Shown piece after piece: positions 1 through 9,173 of a stretch of DNA of 64,000 nucleotides (its first letter is position 1; every line of letters starts with the position of its first letter). Position numbers and translations under genes: made by a program. The notes beneath the pieces were generated by a model that made no database searches, was not told where the DNA came from, and saw nothing but the letters and a program-made list of their open reading frames with translations. The DNA comes from Symsagittifera roscoffensis (lineage: Eukaryota > Xenacoelomorpha > Acoela > Convolutidae), in NCBI RefSeq assembly GCF_963678635.1, contig NW_026971265.1:1-64000 (forward strand). The letters run 5' to 3'.

Positions 1-149
1 ATTCAGTTCGATGGTTTTTTTTTGCTCACGCTCATACAATACTGCCACAGCATAAAGGCAACAGCATAAACTAGAATGCTCAAAACAAGCTCTAGCTCTA
101 GAGCTAATTTACTGTATTGGAATGGAGGTTTTTAGTAGAGTATATCATA

Positions 150-440
150 GAATTGGGGCAGGGACGCATCTAGAATTGTGTCGAGGGGGGGGGGGCGAAT
201 TTTCAAAAAAGTGGAAAAGTTTGTCGACTTTTATTTTCTTATAAATCATTGTAAAGACCCTAATTAGACAAAATTTTCATACCAAAAACTGGTTGCTTGA
301 AAAAACATACCAAAAAAGGCGTTCAAAGTTAGTATATTTTGGCGCCAAAGGCGCCATTAGAAAAATTTTAGAGTTAGTCAGCCCTAATGGATATCTCAAA
401 ATAGTTGGGTTGCCAGAGGGTCGAATTCCTGAAAGGGGGC
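150..440. repeat. Degenerate dispersed repeat in left flank
   Basis: This stretch carries a poly-G tract (about 185-194), a GGCGCCAAAGGCGCC-like palindrome near 340-355 and the phrase GGGTCGAATTCCTGA. The same ordered landmarks recur near 27297-27660, and in units A2 and A3, as a G-run, GGCGCCGAAG and GGGTCGAATCCCTGAGAGG. It is therefore an old copy of a dispersed repeat. No credible gene is seen in 1-596; the only frame there starts with TTG and has no recognisable features. Confidence 0.5.
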
Positions 441-596
441 CGAATTACTCAGTTTTCATGAACGTTTTTTTTAAATTGCATGAACCGTCTGTGATTGATG
501 CTTTTCTCAATTTTTGTATTGTATTTTTTTAATTCATAAGTTTGGATGAACCTGTTCGAGCCCATATAACAAAAGCTTATACAAAACTGGGAAAAA

Positions 597-1006
597 TGAG
601 TTAGGACCGAGTTGGTTAACTCATAGAGTAATTTCGGATAGGGTACACCGTCTGCTCGTCACGCTATCTTATTTTCGGCCGGATAGATTCGTGCAACTTC
701 TTAGTCTAATACCGATCCTAATCTTACTCTTATACTATCTAGTCTCAGGTTGTTTAACTAGTCTCTGCTAGGCTCAATAGATCTAGGGTATACTGGTTTA
801 TTGCGGCTGCTGAAGTGCTCGGGAGAGTCCAACTAATTTCTAAGTTAAATTCAAATCTCTCTGGTGCTGAAATTACAAGTAACTTCAGCACTTACAAATA
901 AGTGGGTTGTTAGTTAGATGGATCATGATTGGTTAATATTAAATACTTTACATTGGTAAAATATCTAAATTGTCCAATCATAAAATGTAGTCTAGATCAG
1001 GTTCCA
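597..1006 (-). repeat. 3' LTR of giant element
   Basis: This copy aligns base for base, with no indel, to 24119-24528. Mismatches are a cluster of about six in the first 30 bases and about three near 969-992. On the sense (minus) strand it starts TGGAACC and ends CCTAACTCA. Only a weak purine-rich stretch (GGATGGG) precedes it on the sense strand, so the polypurine tract is not well defined. Confidence 0.85.
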
Positions 1007-2600
1007 CCCATCCGGGTTTTACAGAGTTTTTTAGAATAGTTCTTCTGCAATTCGAAGGATGGATGATGGACGTTGGTGTTTAGCGAACATCTTATTTCTT
1101 CTGTTTCCTCTTTGTTAAAGAAGTTCCAGGAAGCTGGAGTTAGAGACATAAGACGTTGTGTCTTCTAGTGACAACGACTAAGTCTTTGCAACAAACTCAA
1201 ATCTGATTTCAGAATGGTTTGCTATGTCAGGTTTTTCTGTTCTGCGTGGAGAACTTCTTTTGTGTCTGATCTAATTTGGGAATGGCGTGGAGATTGTGCG
1301 TGGAGGGGATGCCTGGTTACTCGGATCTGTACGTATACTTGAACATCGAGGTGGTCATTGGTCTAGTTCAATGAAGTCCTTTTCTGCGAAGTCAAGTCGT
1401 ACTCTAAATCCTTTGAGTTGTGATTGTGAGTGGCATATCGATTGTGGTTGGTCATTCTCTCTCGAGTGTAGTGGGGTCGTTTTGTCTTTAGATGTTCGTC
1501 CTTGGTGTTGTATTCTGATCTATGTATTGCATAATGTAATTTACATTTTATAAAACATTTATTAGTTTAATATTTTTTAATTATGATTTTAGTTAGTTGT
1601 TTTCACAAAAGCTTTTTGTTTTAGTTCGGTTATTTTGAAGAGTTACTCACACTTGAGTAGCTCCTATTAAAAATAGAGGTGTGGTCACAAAGCGTGGATG
1701 TAGCGCGGTGGGTTAGGCCGGCTATAGAGCATGCTCAGGACGTCCTTCCTGGTGGGTTAGGCCAGGAGTGGGAGTATGATTTCATGCGGTTTTTGTGAGG
1801 GGTCCTGTTATGTGACAACGTTTGATGTTGGGTTTGTTGTGGTTTTTCTTATGTCTTGTTGGTTATGTCCTTTTTCCAAAAAGCAAATTGTTCGTGGTAT
1901 GGGTTTGTCTTTCGACTTTTTTGTGTTTTATTATTTCTTTCTTAGACTTTATAATAGTCTTCAAAAGAATAGGTTAATCCGGTTTGGGTACCGTTGGTTT
2001 CCTTTTCTTAGTCATGCTGTTATTCTATGATTTGTGGTATTTAGTAAGCTGCGTTGGTTAGTTTTGTTTAGTATATGATTCCTTTCCAACCGGGTTAAAG
2101 GAAAGTTTGAAACATGTTATTAATTATATGTTAGAGTTGTTGAGTGTGAAAACTTGAAACTGAAATTCATTATTTTTAAACAATTCTTCGTGGGCGAGCT
2201 GTGCGATTGTGGATAGAATTTCTGTGCGAATGAATGAAAATATCAAAAGGTTAGTACTGCATTTGCATTTTATTAATTTACTGCATAGAATTTGGAAATT
2301 TACTGCTAGTTATGGGGGAATTTTAAGTTACAAATTTTCATCATAATTAGATTTACTGCTTGTGGGGAAAATTTTAGAAATGAATTTACTGCATTGGTAT
2401 TAAATTTATAAATTTATAAGTGTAAGAGATTAATAGAATTTTTGAAATCTGTTTGATGAAATTTGCGATTTTTATTTGTCTTTTGTGGTTTTTGTAGGTG
2501 ATTGTCGGATGAAGGCTAAAAATCTAAAGAAAACATGGATAAAGTATGGTGAGTTTTTTAATATTTTAATTAGTTAGTAATATTCATTTAATTCATACTT
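1007..2600 (-). other. 3' untranslated region of giant element
   Basis: About 1.6 kb lies between the last ORF and the 3' LTR, and no convincing coding frame is seen on either strand. A short phrase GTGGGTTAGGCC occurs twice (near 1709 and 1752). On the sense strand a splice donor opens this region at 2602, with an acceptor-like TTTTCTTTAG near 2530, so part of it may be a short intron. Confidence 0.5.
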
Positions 2601-2605
2601 ACCTG
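2597..2605 (-). promoter_or_regulatory. Consensus 5' splice site after last ORF
   Basis: The sense strand reads CAG/GTAAGT directly after the TAA stop of the 601-aa ORF, a perfect metazoan donor. Pairing with the pyrimidine-rich TTTTCTTTAG near 2530 would give an intron of about 75 nt in the 3' UTR. That splicing happens here is inference. Confidence 0.45.
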
Positions 2606-4411
2606 TTAGTCGTCGGGGAAAAAACCGTGGGGGAAGATGTCGTGGATGAGATCGGAAGTTGTTAGTAGTTTAGCTAAGATGCGGATGATATTTTTAGTCT
2701 GAAGCAGTGGCCAAAGCAATTGAAGTGCCTTAATAGTGGTTAGTTCTTCAGTGCCAACTGCAAACTCATAAGGTGTGTTTTGGATTAGATTATATAATTT
2801 GTGATTGAATTTAGTGTTGTGGATGAATTCTAAAATTGGGATTTCTATAGGTTGTACAAACTCGTGCGGGATAAGGAAGGGTCGGGATTCTTCGGCGTTG
2901 AAGGTCTTGGTGGTGGGACAGAAGATGTACATTTGGGTTATGGGATCATAATTGCGAAGAATACCATGAAGGTTAGTATCTTTAATGCAATATGTGAAAT
3001 TTAGGAAAAATGGTGAAGTGTATTTGGAATTAATGAATTGAAAACGATGGTGTGGTTGTCTAGAGGGTGTGTGTAGGTCAAAGTGATTTTGGATGAAGCG
3101 ATAATAACTATATGTGTCGGTTTGTTTAGTGCGCAACATAATATCGTGTGAGCAGTGTAAATCTCTTTCGTGTGGTGCAAGGAAATGAAAGATTAGTGAA
3201 AATATTTGGAAGCGTTCTTTAAAGTTTTCGTATGCTTGTGTGTCTGTTAGTGCTTCTGAAATAATGTGATCAAACTTTCGGTCGAAGATGTTTAGTGTAA
3301 ATATATATGGTGTCTTGATGAAAAATTTCTCGGTTATTTGTGGATTAGCGAAGCGATCGTCGTCTAAGAATTGATCTTGGTTAGCTCTGATGATGTTGTG
3401 ATCATAGTATTCGAGTGTATATTCGTTAGCTCTAGGTGCAGTGTGTGTTTTTAGTGATTTTTTATATCCAACGTAAGTAAATTGTCTAGCGGTTAGTGGT
3501 GTAGTGAGTCGATATAGCATGTCCGTATTTCGCTCTATATCGATGTGAGTGTTAGATAAAGGTAAGCAAAGAGGGTTAGTAAAATGATAATATGAGGTCC
3601 AAGAGAGAGTGGGCATTAAAACGTATTCATCTACAAAGTTGCGTGTTTCGTTAGTGTCGTGGGGGGTGTTTAAGGTGTATTGTGGGAATGAGGGTAAGGT
3701 GATGGCTAAAAATTCTTTTGTGTTAGTATGCTTGGGGTGGTTGATGTATTCACGGGCTGTTCCTGGTTTTGCTGGGAAAGGATGGTTGGGGAACTTTCTT
3801 TTAAAAGTGCGGTAAGCTCTATTAGTGTTGAGTGAAGATTCAGTTGATGTGGATGATGGTGCTAATGATTCAGTATAATTTGAAGAGGGTGTAGGGGTAG
3901 GGGGGTTGGATGAATTTATTGTGGAGGAGATTTGGTTTATTGTTGGGGTATGGAGGTGGTAGGGTTGTTGTTGAAGGGTAATAAAATTATCTAGCTCTGG
4001 GGAGATTCGGGGGGTGTCTGGAGAATGAGATGATTGGTCAGAATGAAATAAGGAGTAGGTTGGGGTAACTTGGGAAGCATAAGAGGGTGTGGAAGTGATT
4101 GGGTCAGGGTTATTGGATAATATGGGTTGGAAAGGGGGTTGAGAAAAATTAGAAGAGTTATGAAAATTATTGGATGGGGATGGTTCTGAGTCGGCAAATT
4201 CATCAGGGGTTTCAATATTCGGGTTATTGAGTTGTGAGATGGAATATAAAACTGAGATGTGTGAATTAGTGTCGGAATTCATGCCTGATGTTACATTACT
4301 AGATGGAAAATCGGGTGGCGGAAAAGCAAAAAGTGGTATTATTGGGATTGGAGAGGTAAGATTGGTTGGGTGGGAATTTGATCGGTGTAGTGATCCAAGT
4401 TGGCGGCTCAT
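2606..4411 (-). CDS. Orphan 601-aa accessory protein of giant element
   Basis: I do not recognise this protein. Residues 1 to about 200 are low complexity, rich in Pro, Ser, Thr and Asn, and look disordered. From about residue 205 to the end the sequence is globular, with mixed aromatic and charged residues, no signal peptide and no clear membrane segment. The ATG (4411-4409) overlaps the TGA of the env-like ORF (4410-4408) as ATGA, the arrangement used for coupled termination-reinitiation. That overlap is why I trust this start. It is the last gene before the 3' LTR, where complex retroviruses keep regulatory genes. A perfect splice donor follows its stop. The long frame, preserved in an element whose pol has only one nonsense codon, argues that it is a real gene. 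Function unknown. Confidence 0.7.
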   Translation of the reverse strand: MSRQLGSLHRSNSHPTNLTSPIPIIPLFAFPPPDFPSSNVTSGMNSDTNSHISVLYSISQLNNPNIETPDEFADSEPSPSNNFHNSSNFSQPPFQPILSNNPDPITSTPSYASQVTPTYSLFHSDQSSHSPDTPRISPELDNFITLQQQPYHLHTPTINQISSTINSSNPPTPTPSSNYTESLAPSSTSTESSLNTNRAYRTFKRKFPNHPFPAKPGTAREYINHPKHTNTKEFLAITLPSFPQYTLNTPHDTNETRNFVDEYVLMPTLSWTSYYHFTNPLCLPLSNTHIDIERNTDMLYRLTTPLTARQFTYVGYKKSLKTHTAPRANEYTLEYYDHNIIRANQDQFLDDDRFANPQITEKFFIKTPYIFTLNIFDRKFDHIISEALTDTQAYENFKERFQIFSLIFHFLAPHERDLHCSHDIMLRTKQTDTYSYYRFIQNHFDLHTPSRQPHHRFQFINSKYTSPFFLNFTYCIKDTNLHGILRNYDPITQMYIFCPTTKTFNAEESRPFLIPHEFVQPIEIPILEFIHNTKFNHKLYNLIQNTPYEFAVGTEELTTIKALQLLWPLLQTKNIIRILAKLLTTSDLIHDIFPHGFFPDD

Positions 4412-7026
4412 CGTGGGCTAAAAAAATGATTATTTTGAGACTGAAAAGCGGTGGTATGGGGTTGTTCAATAATTTGTTCATAAGTATTATCATCTTGTGA
4501 CTGGTGTGTCATTATATGTTGGATGGGACTTTGTGATGTGGTGAGTCGAAAATTTGGATTATGTGTGATGGCTAAATTTCGAAAATTTCGTGGGACTAGG
4601 GATAGTGGATGGTTATTTGGTAGGGGTGGTAATTGTGGTGCCGTTGGCGTTATGTCTACATTGTTATGTTCTTCGTCGTATGTATTTTGTCGTGTTGCTA
4701 TTTTTGTGTTATATTCTTTTATTTGTGCGTCTAAAAGAATTTTGTTTATAGATGTAGAAAAGATTCCAAAAAATCCTGCAAAGAGTATGCGTGCTACGCT
4801 TGCTTGTCTGTTTACTTGTGTGTGTATAGCACATGTGTTGTAGATTCCTTTTAAAAGTGAGAAAAGAAATCCAATAAAGTTAAACATTGCGTATAAAATA
4901 GTCAATTTTTCTAAGATGTAGTAGGGCCATCCTAGAAAATCGAGGATCTCATTTTTGAGTGTAACAAAGCTAAAAATGTTAATTGGTGATATATCTTGGG
5001 GACGGTATTTTTCACCGTTTAGATATATATAATCTTTAATGTCTTTAAAATATCCGCTATAGTCTTGCGTGTAGATATCGGCAAATCCTGCGGTTTCTGC
5101 AAGTTTGCGTAAATTTTGGTCTATTGATTGTCTTTGTATAGTGTCCATTTGTGTTAATAATTCTTGGAATTGTTGTGTTCTAATGTGATGTTGAATATCT
5201 GATTTTGAATAGATTCCTATTGATTGTAAGTCTATATTTGGGTTTCGAGCAATAGCGCGAATGCTTTCTGGTGAAAATTTTTTGAGTGATTGCATTAATG
5301 TGGGATATGGAGTGAGAAGATAATATTTATTTTCATCAGGGTTTAGTTGTACTACATTGTGGCTGTTTTCTGATCCACATGGGACTGCGGTATCCCAGAA
5401 ATAGGTTCTTCGTGAAAGTGTATCCACGAAATGTACTTTATTCTTATAAAAGATAGGGATTCTTTTATAACATCGTTTATCTTCAAAAACGTATAGTGGT
5501 GATACTTTTTTAGTACAAGTATAAAACCATAAGATGTTTCCTTCATAGTCTAAAAAATTTGATCTATTTCCAGATAATAAGTATCCTGCATAGGGTATTT
5601 TTAATACTGCTAGTGCAAGTGATTGTAATATTTGTGTTCGTTCTAATTCGCATAGTTGGTGTAGTGTTTCTAATTCGGAGAGTGACATTTCTTGAAAAAT
5701 TCGGCTAATTGTATAATCTAGTTTCATATCTAAATGAATATCATAGTGGATATTACCGAAATATGTAGTATTCATTAGTGATAATTCTTGTAAGCGTGTG
5801 CTTCTGGTGTCATGGGGTTTTAGATGTCCACCAGGTTGTCCGTTGCTTTTTTCAAAATTAACTGGTATATAGGATGTTCCTTCGTTTGGAGGATGACCTG
5901 TGGCATATGGGTCAAGTTTTATTTTTCCAGTGGTCATGTCGAATCCTTTTTCGTATTCAACTAATATTTCAGAGTATTGTGTTTTATGGAGTGGATTTCT
6001 ATATTTACATGCAAGTTCTGTTTCTTGATATATTTGAAAACGTGTCAATTTATTTTCTATATTGTGTATGTTTCTAAAATTAGTACTTTGTTTTCGTGAT
6101 GGATGTACTTGTTCATATGGAACTGATTGTATAAAGTATTTTTTGTGAAATTTTATCATACGAGCGTGTATTCTTGCTACTTGAAATGTTGTACATGTAT
6201 CTTCGGGGAACCAAACAATTGTTGCTTGTGTTCTCGTTGTAGGGTCGCAATAACCTTGATCATTTTTACAAGGTAATCGGATTCCTTGATAGATCATTGT
6301 ATTATCTGATAAATCTCGTGTTAGTTGTATTTTTTCGAGTTGTATTTTCCAATCGAAAAACATTATTTCTTGGTATCCTTTATTTTTTGTGTCTGCTTTG
6401 CAGTTTGATGGGTTATTTATACCAATGTGTGGTATCCAATGTTTATCGTGTAGGTCATAGGTTAATCGTCCGTGTGCGCCGTTATACGGGTATTTGTCGT
6501 CTAGTTTTATATGTCCTTGGTGTCTTTCAAGTTGTGATTGATGTACAGAGTCTGAAAAAACTTGAAAGTTAACTAACTTTCTTTCGGAGTTTTTATTTTG
6601 TGTGATGTTTAGTCTAAGTAATTCATTTTTACAATCGTCGGGATTGAGATGTAAAAGACGTTCTATTTTACTCTGATAGAATGATTCATGGTCAAGTCGG
6701 TTTTTGTTTCCGTTCGAGACTTGTGAACAATGTACTTTCTTTTCGGAAAATGTTGCTGTGAATTTATAACCTGTAACTGTTGTTGCTCGGGCTTTTGAAT
6801 AGAGTGTTGCTATTACATTTGTGGTTTCTATAGCTTGTGGTTCTGTTTCACATTGTGATACTTGATTTATTGCATATTTGTGTAGTGTTTTTTGTTCATT
6901 TTCTTCACAATCGTAATGTGTTACTAATAAATCTTGTGGTCCTGTACGAGGGGAAGGGTTTATGTTTTGATTCGAGATTACTAGAAAAAGGAGTTGGAGA
7001 AAAATTAATAATTTTAGAATATACAT
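4408..7026 (-). CDS. env: Envelope-like glycoprotein, 872 aa
   Basis: This is a type I membrane glycoprotein candidate located after pol, where retroviruses and errantiviruses keep env. Residues 1-18 form a hydrophobic signal peptide. The ectodomain is long, with many Cys and several N-X-S/T sites. Hydrophobic segments lie at about 708-728 and 742-765, separated by a short basic loop, and are followed by a cytoplasmic tail of about 107 residues rich in Pro, Asn and Gln. The block around residues 480-610 has Gly-rich, Cys-containing spacing that recalls chuvirus-type glycoproteins, which other LTR elements have captured. This is a judgement from memory, not a search. The start ATG overlaps the end of the preceding start-less frame, and the stop overlaps the next ATG. 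The frame is intact. Alternatives are a phlebovirus-like or novel fusogen. Confidence 0.7.
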   Translation of the reverse strand: MYILKLLIFLQLLFLVISNQNINPSPRTGPQDLLVTHYDCEENEQKTLHKYAINQVSQCETEPQAIETTNVIATLYSKARATTVTGYKFTATFSEKKVHCSQVSNGNKNRLDHESFYQSKIERLLHLNPDDCKNELLRLNITQNKNSERKLVNFQVFSDSVHQSQLERHQGHIKLDDKYPYNGAHGRLTYDLHDKHWIPHIGINNPSNCKADTKNKGYQEIMFFDWKIQLEKIQLTRDLSDNTMIYQGIRLPCKNDQGYCDPTTRTQATIVWFPEDTCTTFQVARIHARMIKFHKKYFIQSVPYEQVHPSRKQSTNFRNIHNIENKLTRFQIYQETELACKYRNPLHKTQYSEILVEYEKGFDMTTGKIKLDPYATGHPPNEGTSYIPVNFEKSNGQPGGHLKPHDTRSTRLQELSLMNTTYFGNIHYDIHLDMKLDYTISRIFQEMSLSELETLHQLCELERTQILQSLALAVLKIPYAGYLLSGNRSNFLDYEGNILWFYTCTKKVSPLYVFEDKRCYKRIPIFYKNKVHFVDTLSRRTYFWDTAVPCGSENSHNVVQLNPDENKYYLLTPYPTLMQSLKKFSPESIRAIARNPNIDLQSIGIYSKSDIQHHIRTQQFQELLTQMDTIQRQSIDQNLRKLAETAGFADIYTQDYSGYFKDIKDYIYLNGEKYRPQDISPINIFSFVTLKNEILDFLGWPYYILEKLTILYAMFNFIGFLFSLLKGIYNTCAIHTQVNRQASVARILFAGFFGIFSTSINKILLDAQIKEYNTKIATRQNTYDEEHNNVDITPTAPQLPPLPNNHPLSLVPRNFRNLAITHNPNFRLTTSQSPIQHIMTHQSQDDNTYEQIIEQPHTTAFQSQNNHFFSPR

Positions 7027-8147
7027 GTGTATGATAATCCTGAGTATGGATTATAAAATGTAATGTAACCAATTGTTTTTTTGGTATATCTGTCGTATTT
7101 ATATATTATTTCAGTGGTTATAAACGGTGGTGGTAGTGATTGAGCTGTTATGTTAGGTGGGTTTAATGGGTAGGGATGTTGGGTAATATTGTTTAACTGA
7201 ACTGTGATTTCAAACTTTAATTGTAAACTGTTTTGTTGGAGTATTTGAATATTGTGATCACGGATATCGTTGTGAATATCTTGGCGATATTGTAATCTAT
7301 TAAGTGCCCAGTTATGGAGGCGGTTACTTTCTTGATGTTGTCCAAATAATGGTGGAGGTGCTGTAAATGTATTCCAATCTAATCTTAAAGGAATATTTGT
7401 TGATGATTGTTCTCGATATCTGGCGTCGAGATTATTTGGAAAATTTAAGTTAAAAGGTGGTGGTGAAATCTGGCTTATTGATGGTGTTGATGGTAGTGAT
7501 AATGTTTCTGGTAGTGATGAGGATGTTGTTGTATCCGTAGAAATATCTATTGGATCATTGACTAAATTTAGTTCACCTTGTGTAAATGAATGTGTTGTCC
7601 AATATGGTAGTCGTGATGCCTGGTTTGGGGGGTTAAAGGGATTTTCACGTATTTGTTCAGATGTTGGTGTTGAACCTAAGTAATCTGATGGTAGGCTTGA
7701 GGTGCTACGTTGTGAAAGAAGCGTAGGGGTTTCTGGTAATATACCAATGGGGTTTTCTGGAGTGTTTTGTGATGGGGATTGAGGTATATCAAAATGAACT
7801 CGGGGAGTTTGAAAATTTCTGTTTCGTCGAGGATGTATAATTTGTCTATTTATTTCGACTGTATTTTGGTTTTGACTAGGATTTCTTATTCTACTTAGTT
7901 CTTGTGGTAGTGTTGGGTATAGGTTATATGTTGGTTCGCTTAGAGGTGCTTGTCGTTGAACTGGTTCTAGTGGTTCTGATAAACGAGCATGTCGTTCTTC
8001 AAAAGTGTATGGATTGTCTTGAAAAGAAATTCGTGTAGATGTTTGAGGATTTTGAGTAATTGAAGGTGGTGTTGGGTTATCTTGGGATGATGTCGGTGAA
8101 GACTGACTTTGTGACTGTTGGGTAGCAATTTTTGATAGTTTTTTGAA
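7014..8147 (-). CDS. Start-less 377-codon open frame, Pro/Ser/Thr/Asn-rich
   Basis: On the minus strand the frame stays open from just after a TAA at 8148-8150 to the TAA at 7014-7016, and my translation contains no Met at all. The product would be rich in Pro, Ser, Thr, Asn and Gln, with a more ordered C-terminal third. Random AT-rich DNA would not remain open for 377 codons, so it is probably coding. It must be reached by splicing, frameshifting or non-AUG initiation. A canonical slippery heptamer A-AAA-AAC (8144-8138) sits in the register of the upstream 62-aa ORF and would shift -1 into this frame, but that ORF's TAA (8156-8158) lies a few codons before it. The frame ends inside the env-like ORF. 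Function unknown. Confidence 0.55.
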   Translation of the reverse strand, partial: FKKLSKIATQQSQSQSSPTSSQDNPTPPSITQNPQTSTRISFQDNPYTFEERHARLSEPLEPVQRQAPLSEPTYNLYPTLPQELSRIRNPSQNQNTVEINRQIIHPRRNRNFQTPRVHFDIPQSPSQNTPENPIGILPETPTLLSQRSTSSLPSDYLGSTPTSEQIRENPFNPPNQASRLPYWTTHSFTQGELNLVNDPIDISTDTTTSSSLPETLSLPSTPSISQISPPPFNLNFPNNLDARYREQSSTNIPLRLDWNTFTAPPPLFGQHQESNRLHNWALNRLQYRQDIHNDIRDHNIQILQQNSLQLKFEITVQLNNITQHPYPLNPPNITAQSLPPPFITTEIIYKYDRYTKKTIGYITFYNPYSGLSYTCIF

Positions 8148-8155
8148 TTATTACT

Positions 8156-8344
8156 TTAGTGAGAAAATTTGTGTTTATTATAATATTCTTCCAAAAAAAT
8201 AATTAGAAAAATTGTTGCTAGGGCAAATGTGATGATTGCTTTCTTTATACATTTGCATATTGTCAAAATGAGGGATGATAAAAATGTTATGAAAATTACA
8301 AACAATAAAAAAATATCAGTTCTACTGAAAATTGTTCGTATCAT
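8156..8344 (-). CDS. Small membrane protein, 62 aa
   Basis: This very hydrophobic small ORF has two probable membrane-spanning segments, at about residues 11-31 and 36-51, separated by a Lys/Cys-containing turn. Its ATG overlaps the TGA of the 76-aa ORF as ATGA, so the pair may be translated by coupled reinitiation. Size and topology resemble viroporin-like or matrix-interacting small viral proteins, but nothing identifies a family. It lies between pol and env. AT-rich sequence favours Phe, Ile and Leu codons by chance, so some doubt remains. Confidence 0.4.
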   Translation of the reverse strand: MIRTIFSRTDIFLLFVIFITFLSSLILTICKCIKKAIITFALATIFLIIFLEEYYNKHKFSH

Positions 8345-8571
8345 TTAGACAAGTTGTATAAATCGTACCTGTGGATATAATCAAGGGTTTTGGAAAGTTG
8401 GAGAAATAGTTCGAATATAGTGTAGAAAATTAAAAAAATGTTACAAAAAATGATTAGGATTATTAGAAAAGATTCAAGTATATCAAAAAGAAATATTATA
8501 AAGGTTTCAAGTATTGTAAAAAAATGTTTAAGATTTATGAGTATTTGAGTAACTGATTGAGAGAAGAGCAT
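8341..8571 (-). CDS. Small membrane protein, 76 aa
   Basis: This short ORF starts with ATG and is dominated by Ile, Leu and Phe between about residues 20 and 60, consistent with one long or two short membrane segments, followed by a polar C-terminus. It is coupled by ATGA to the next small membrane ORF. It is the first ORF after pol, about 600 nt downstream of the pol stop. No family recognised; the base composition of the region makes a chance hydrophobic ORF possible. Confidence 0.4.
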   Translation of the reverse strand: MLFSQSVTQILINLKHFFTILETFIIFLFDILESFLIILIIFCNIFLIFYTIFELFLQLSKTLDYIHRYDLYNLSK

Positions 8572-9173
8572 TTAAGAAATGATCTTTTGGTCGAATATTT
8601 TTTGCTGTTTGAGGCGATTTTCAAGTGTGGTCGGATTATTTATTAGTTTTTTGACAAGTGGGTTGAGTTTTGTAAAAAATTGTTGGGGGCAATTTTCATG
8701 GTGATCGGGAGGTCGTCTTTTTCTTTATTTTTGTTTGTCAAATGATCCGGGGTATGGTGAGATTTTTATACTTTAGGCTAATTAAAATGTTCATTTTGTT
8801 ACTTTAGGCTAAGTTAACAAATTTGTTTTGGGGTATTCGTGGTCTGAGTTGGGGAAATATTGTTGATCTTTGGGTTATTAGATAAGGGAGGGGTACGGTA
8901 TTATGGTGATATTTATTTTAGTTGTCAAGTTGGAGTGGTTTGCTTATTTTTGACCTGGAGGTCGTAAAGTTATAGTTATAGATGTGCCTGGAGTTCTATA
9001 TGATTCGTCTAATTGGTCTTAGTTTGAGTTAGAGAAAGTGACGGATTGGATGAATCCTATTGGTCTATTTTGATTAGAATTATTGCGTACTTGTCAGCAT
9101 GTTATTTTGAAAAATGTAAATGAAAAATGTTTCGGAGGTTTCAAGATTGTGAAGTATAATGTTAAAATTACTT
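8572..9173 (-). other. Pol-to-accessory spacer of giant element
   Basis: About 600 bp lies between the pol stop and the first small membrane ORF, with no coding frame seen. The short phrase ACTTTAGGCTAA occurs twice (near 8771 and 8802). This is a plausible place for splice acceptors serving the downstream genes, but none stands out. Confidence 0.4.

Noticed and set aside
597..601. Target-site duplication for the giant element
   Set aside because: Bases outside the two LTRs (GAAAAA and GTATC) do not match, so no duplication is claimed.
4523..4843. Plus-strand 106-aa ORF within env
   Set aside because: It is antisense to an intact, feature-rich env frame and has no features of its own.
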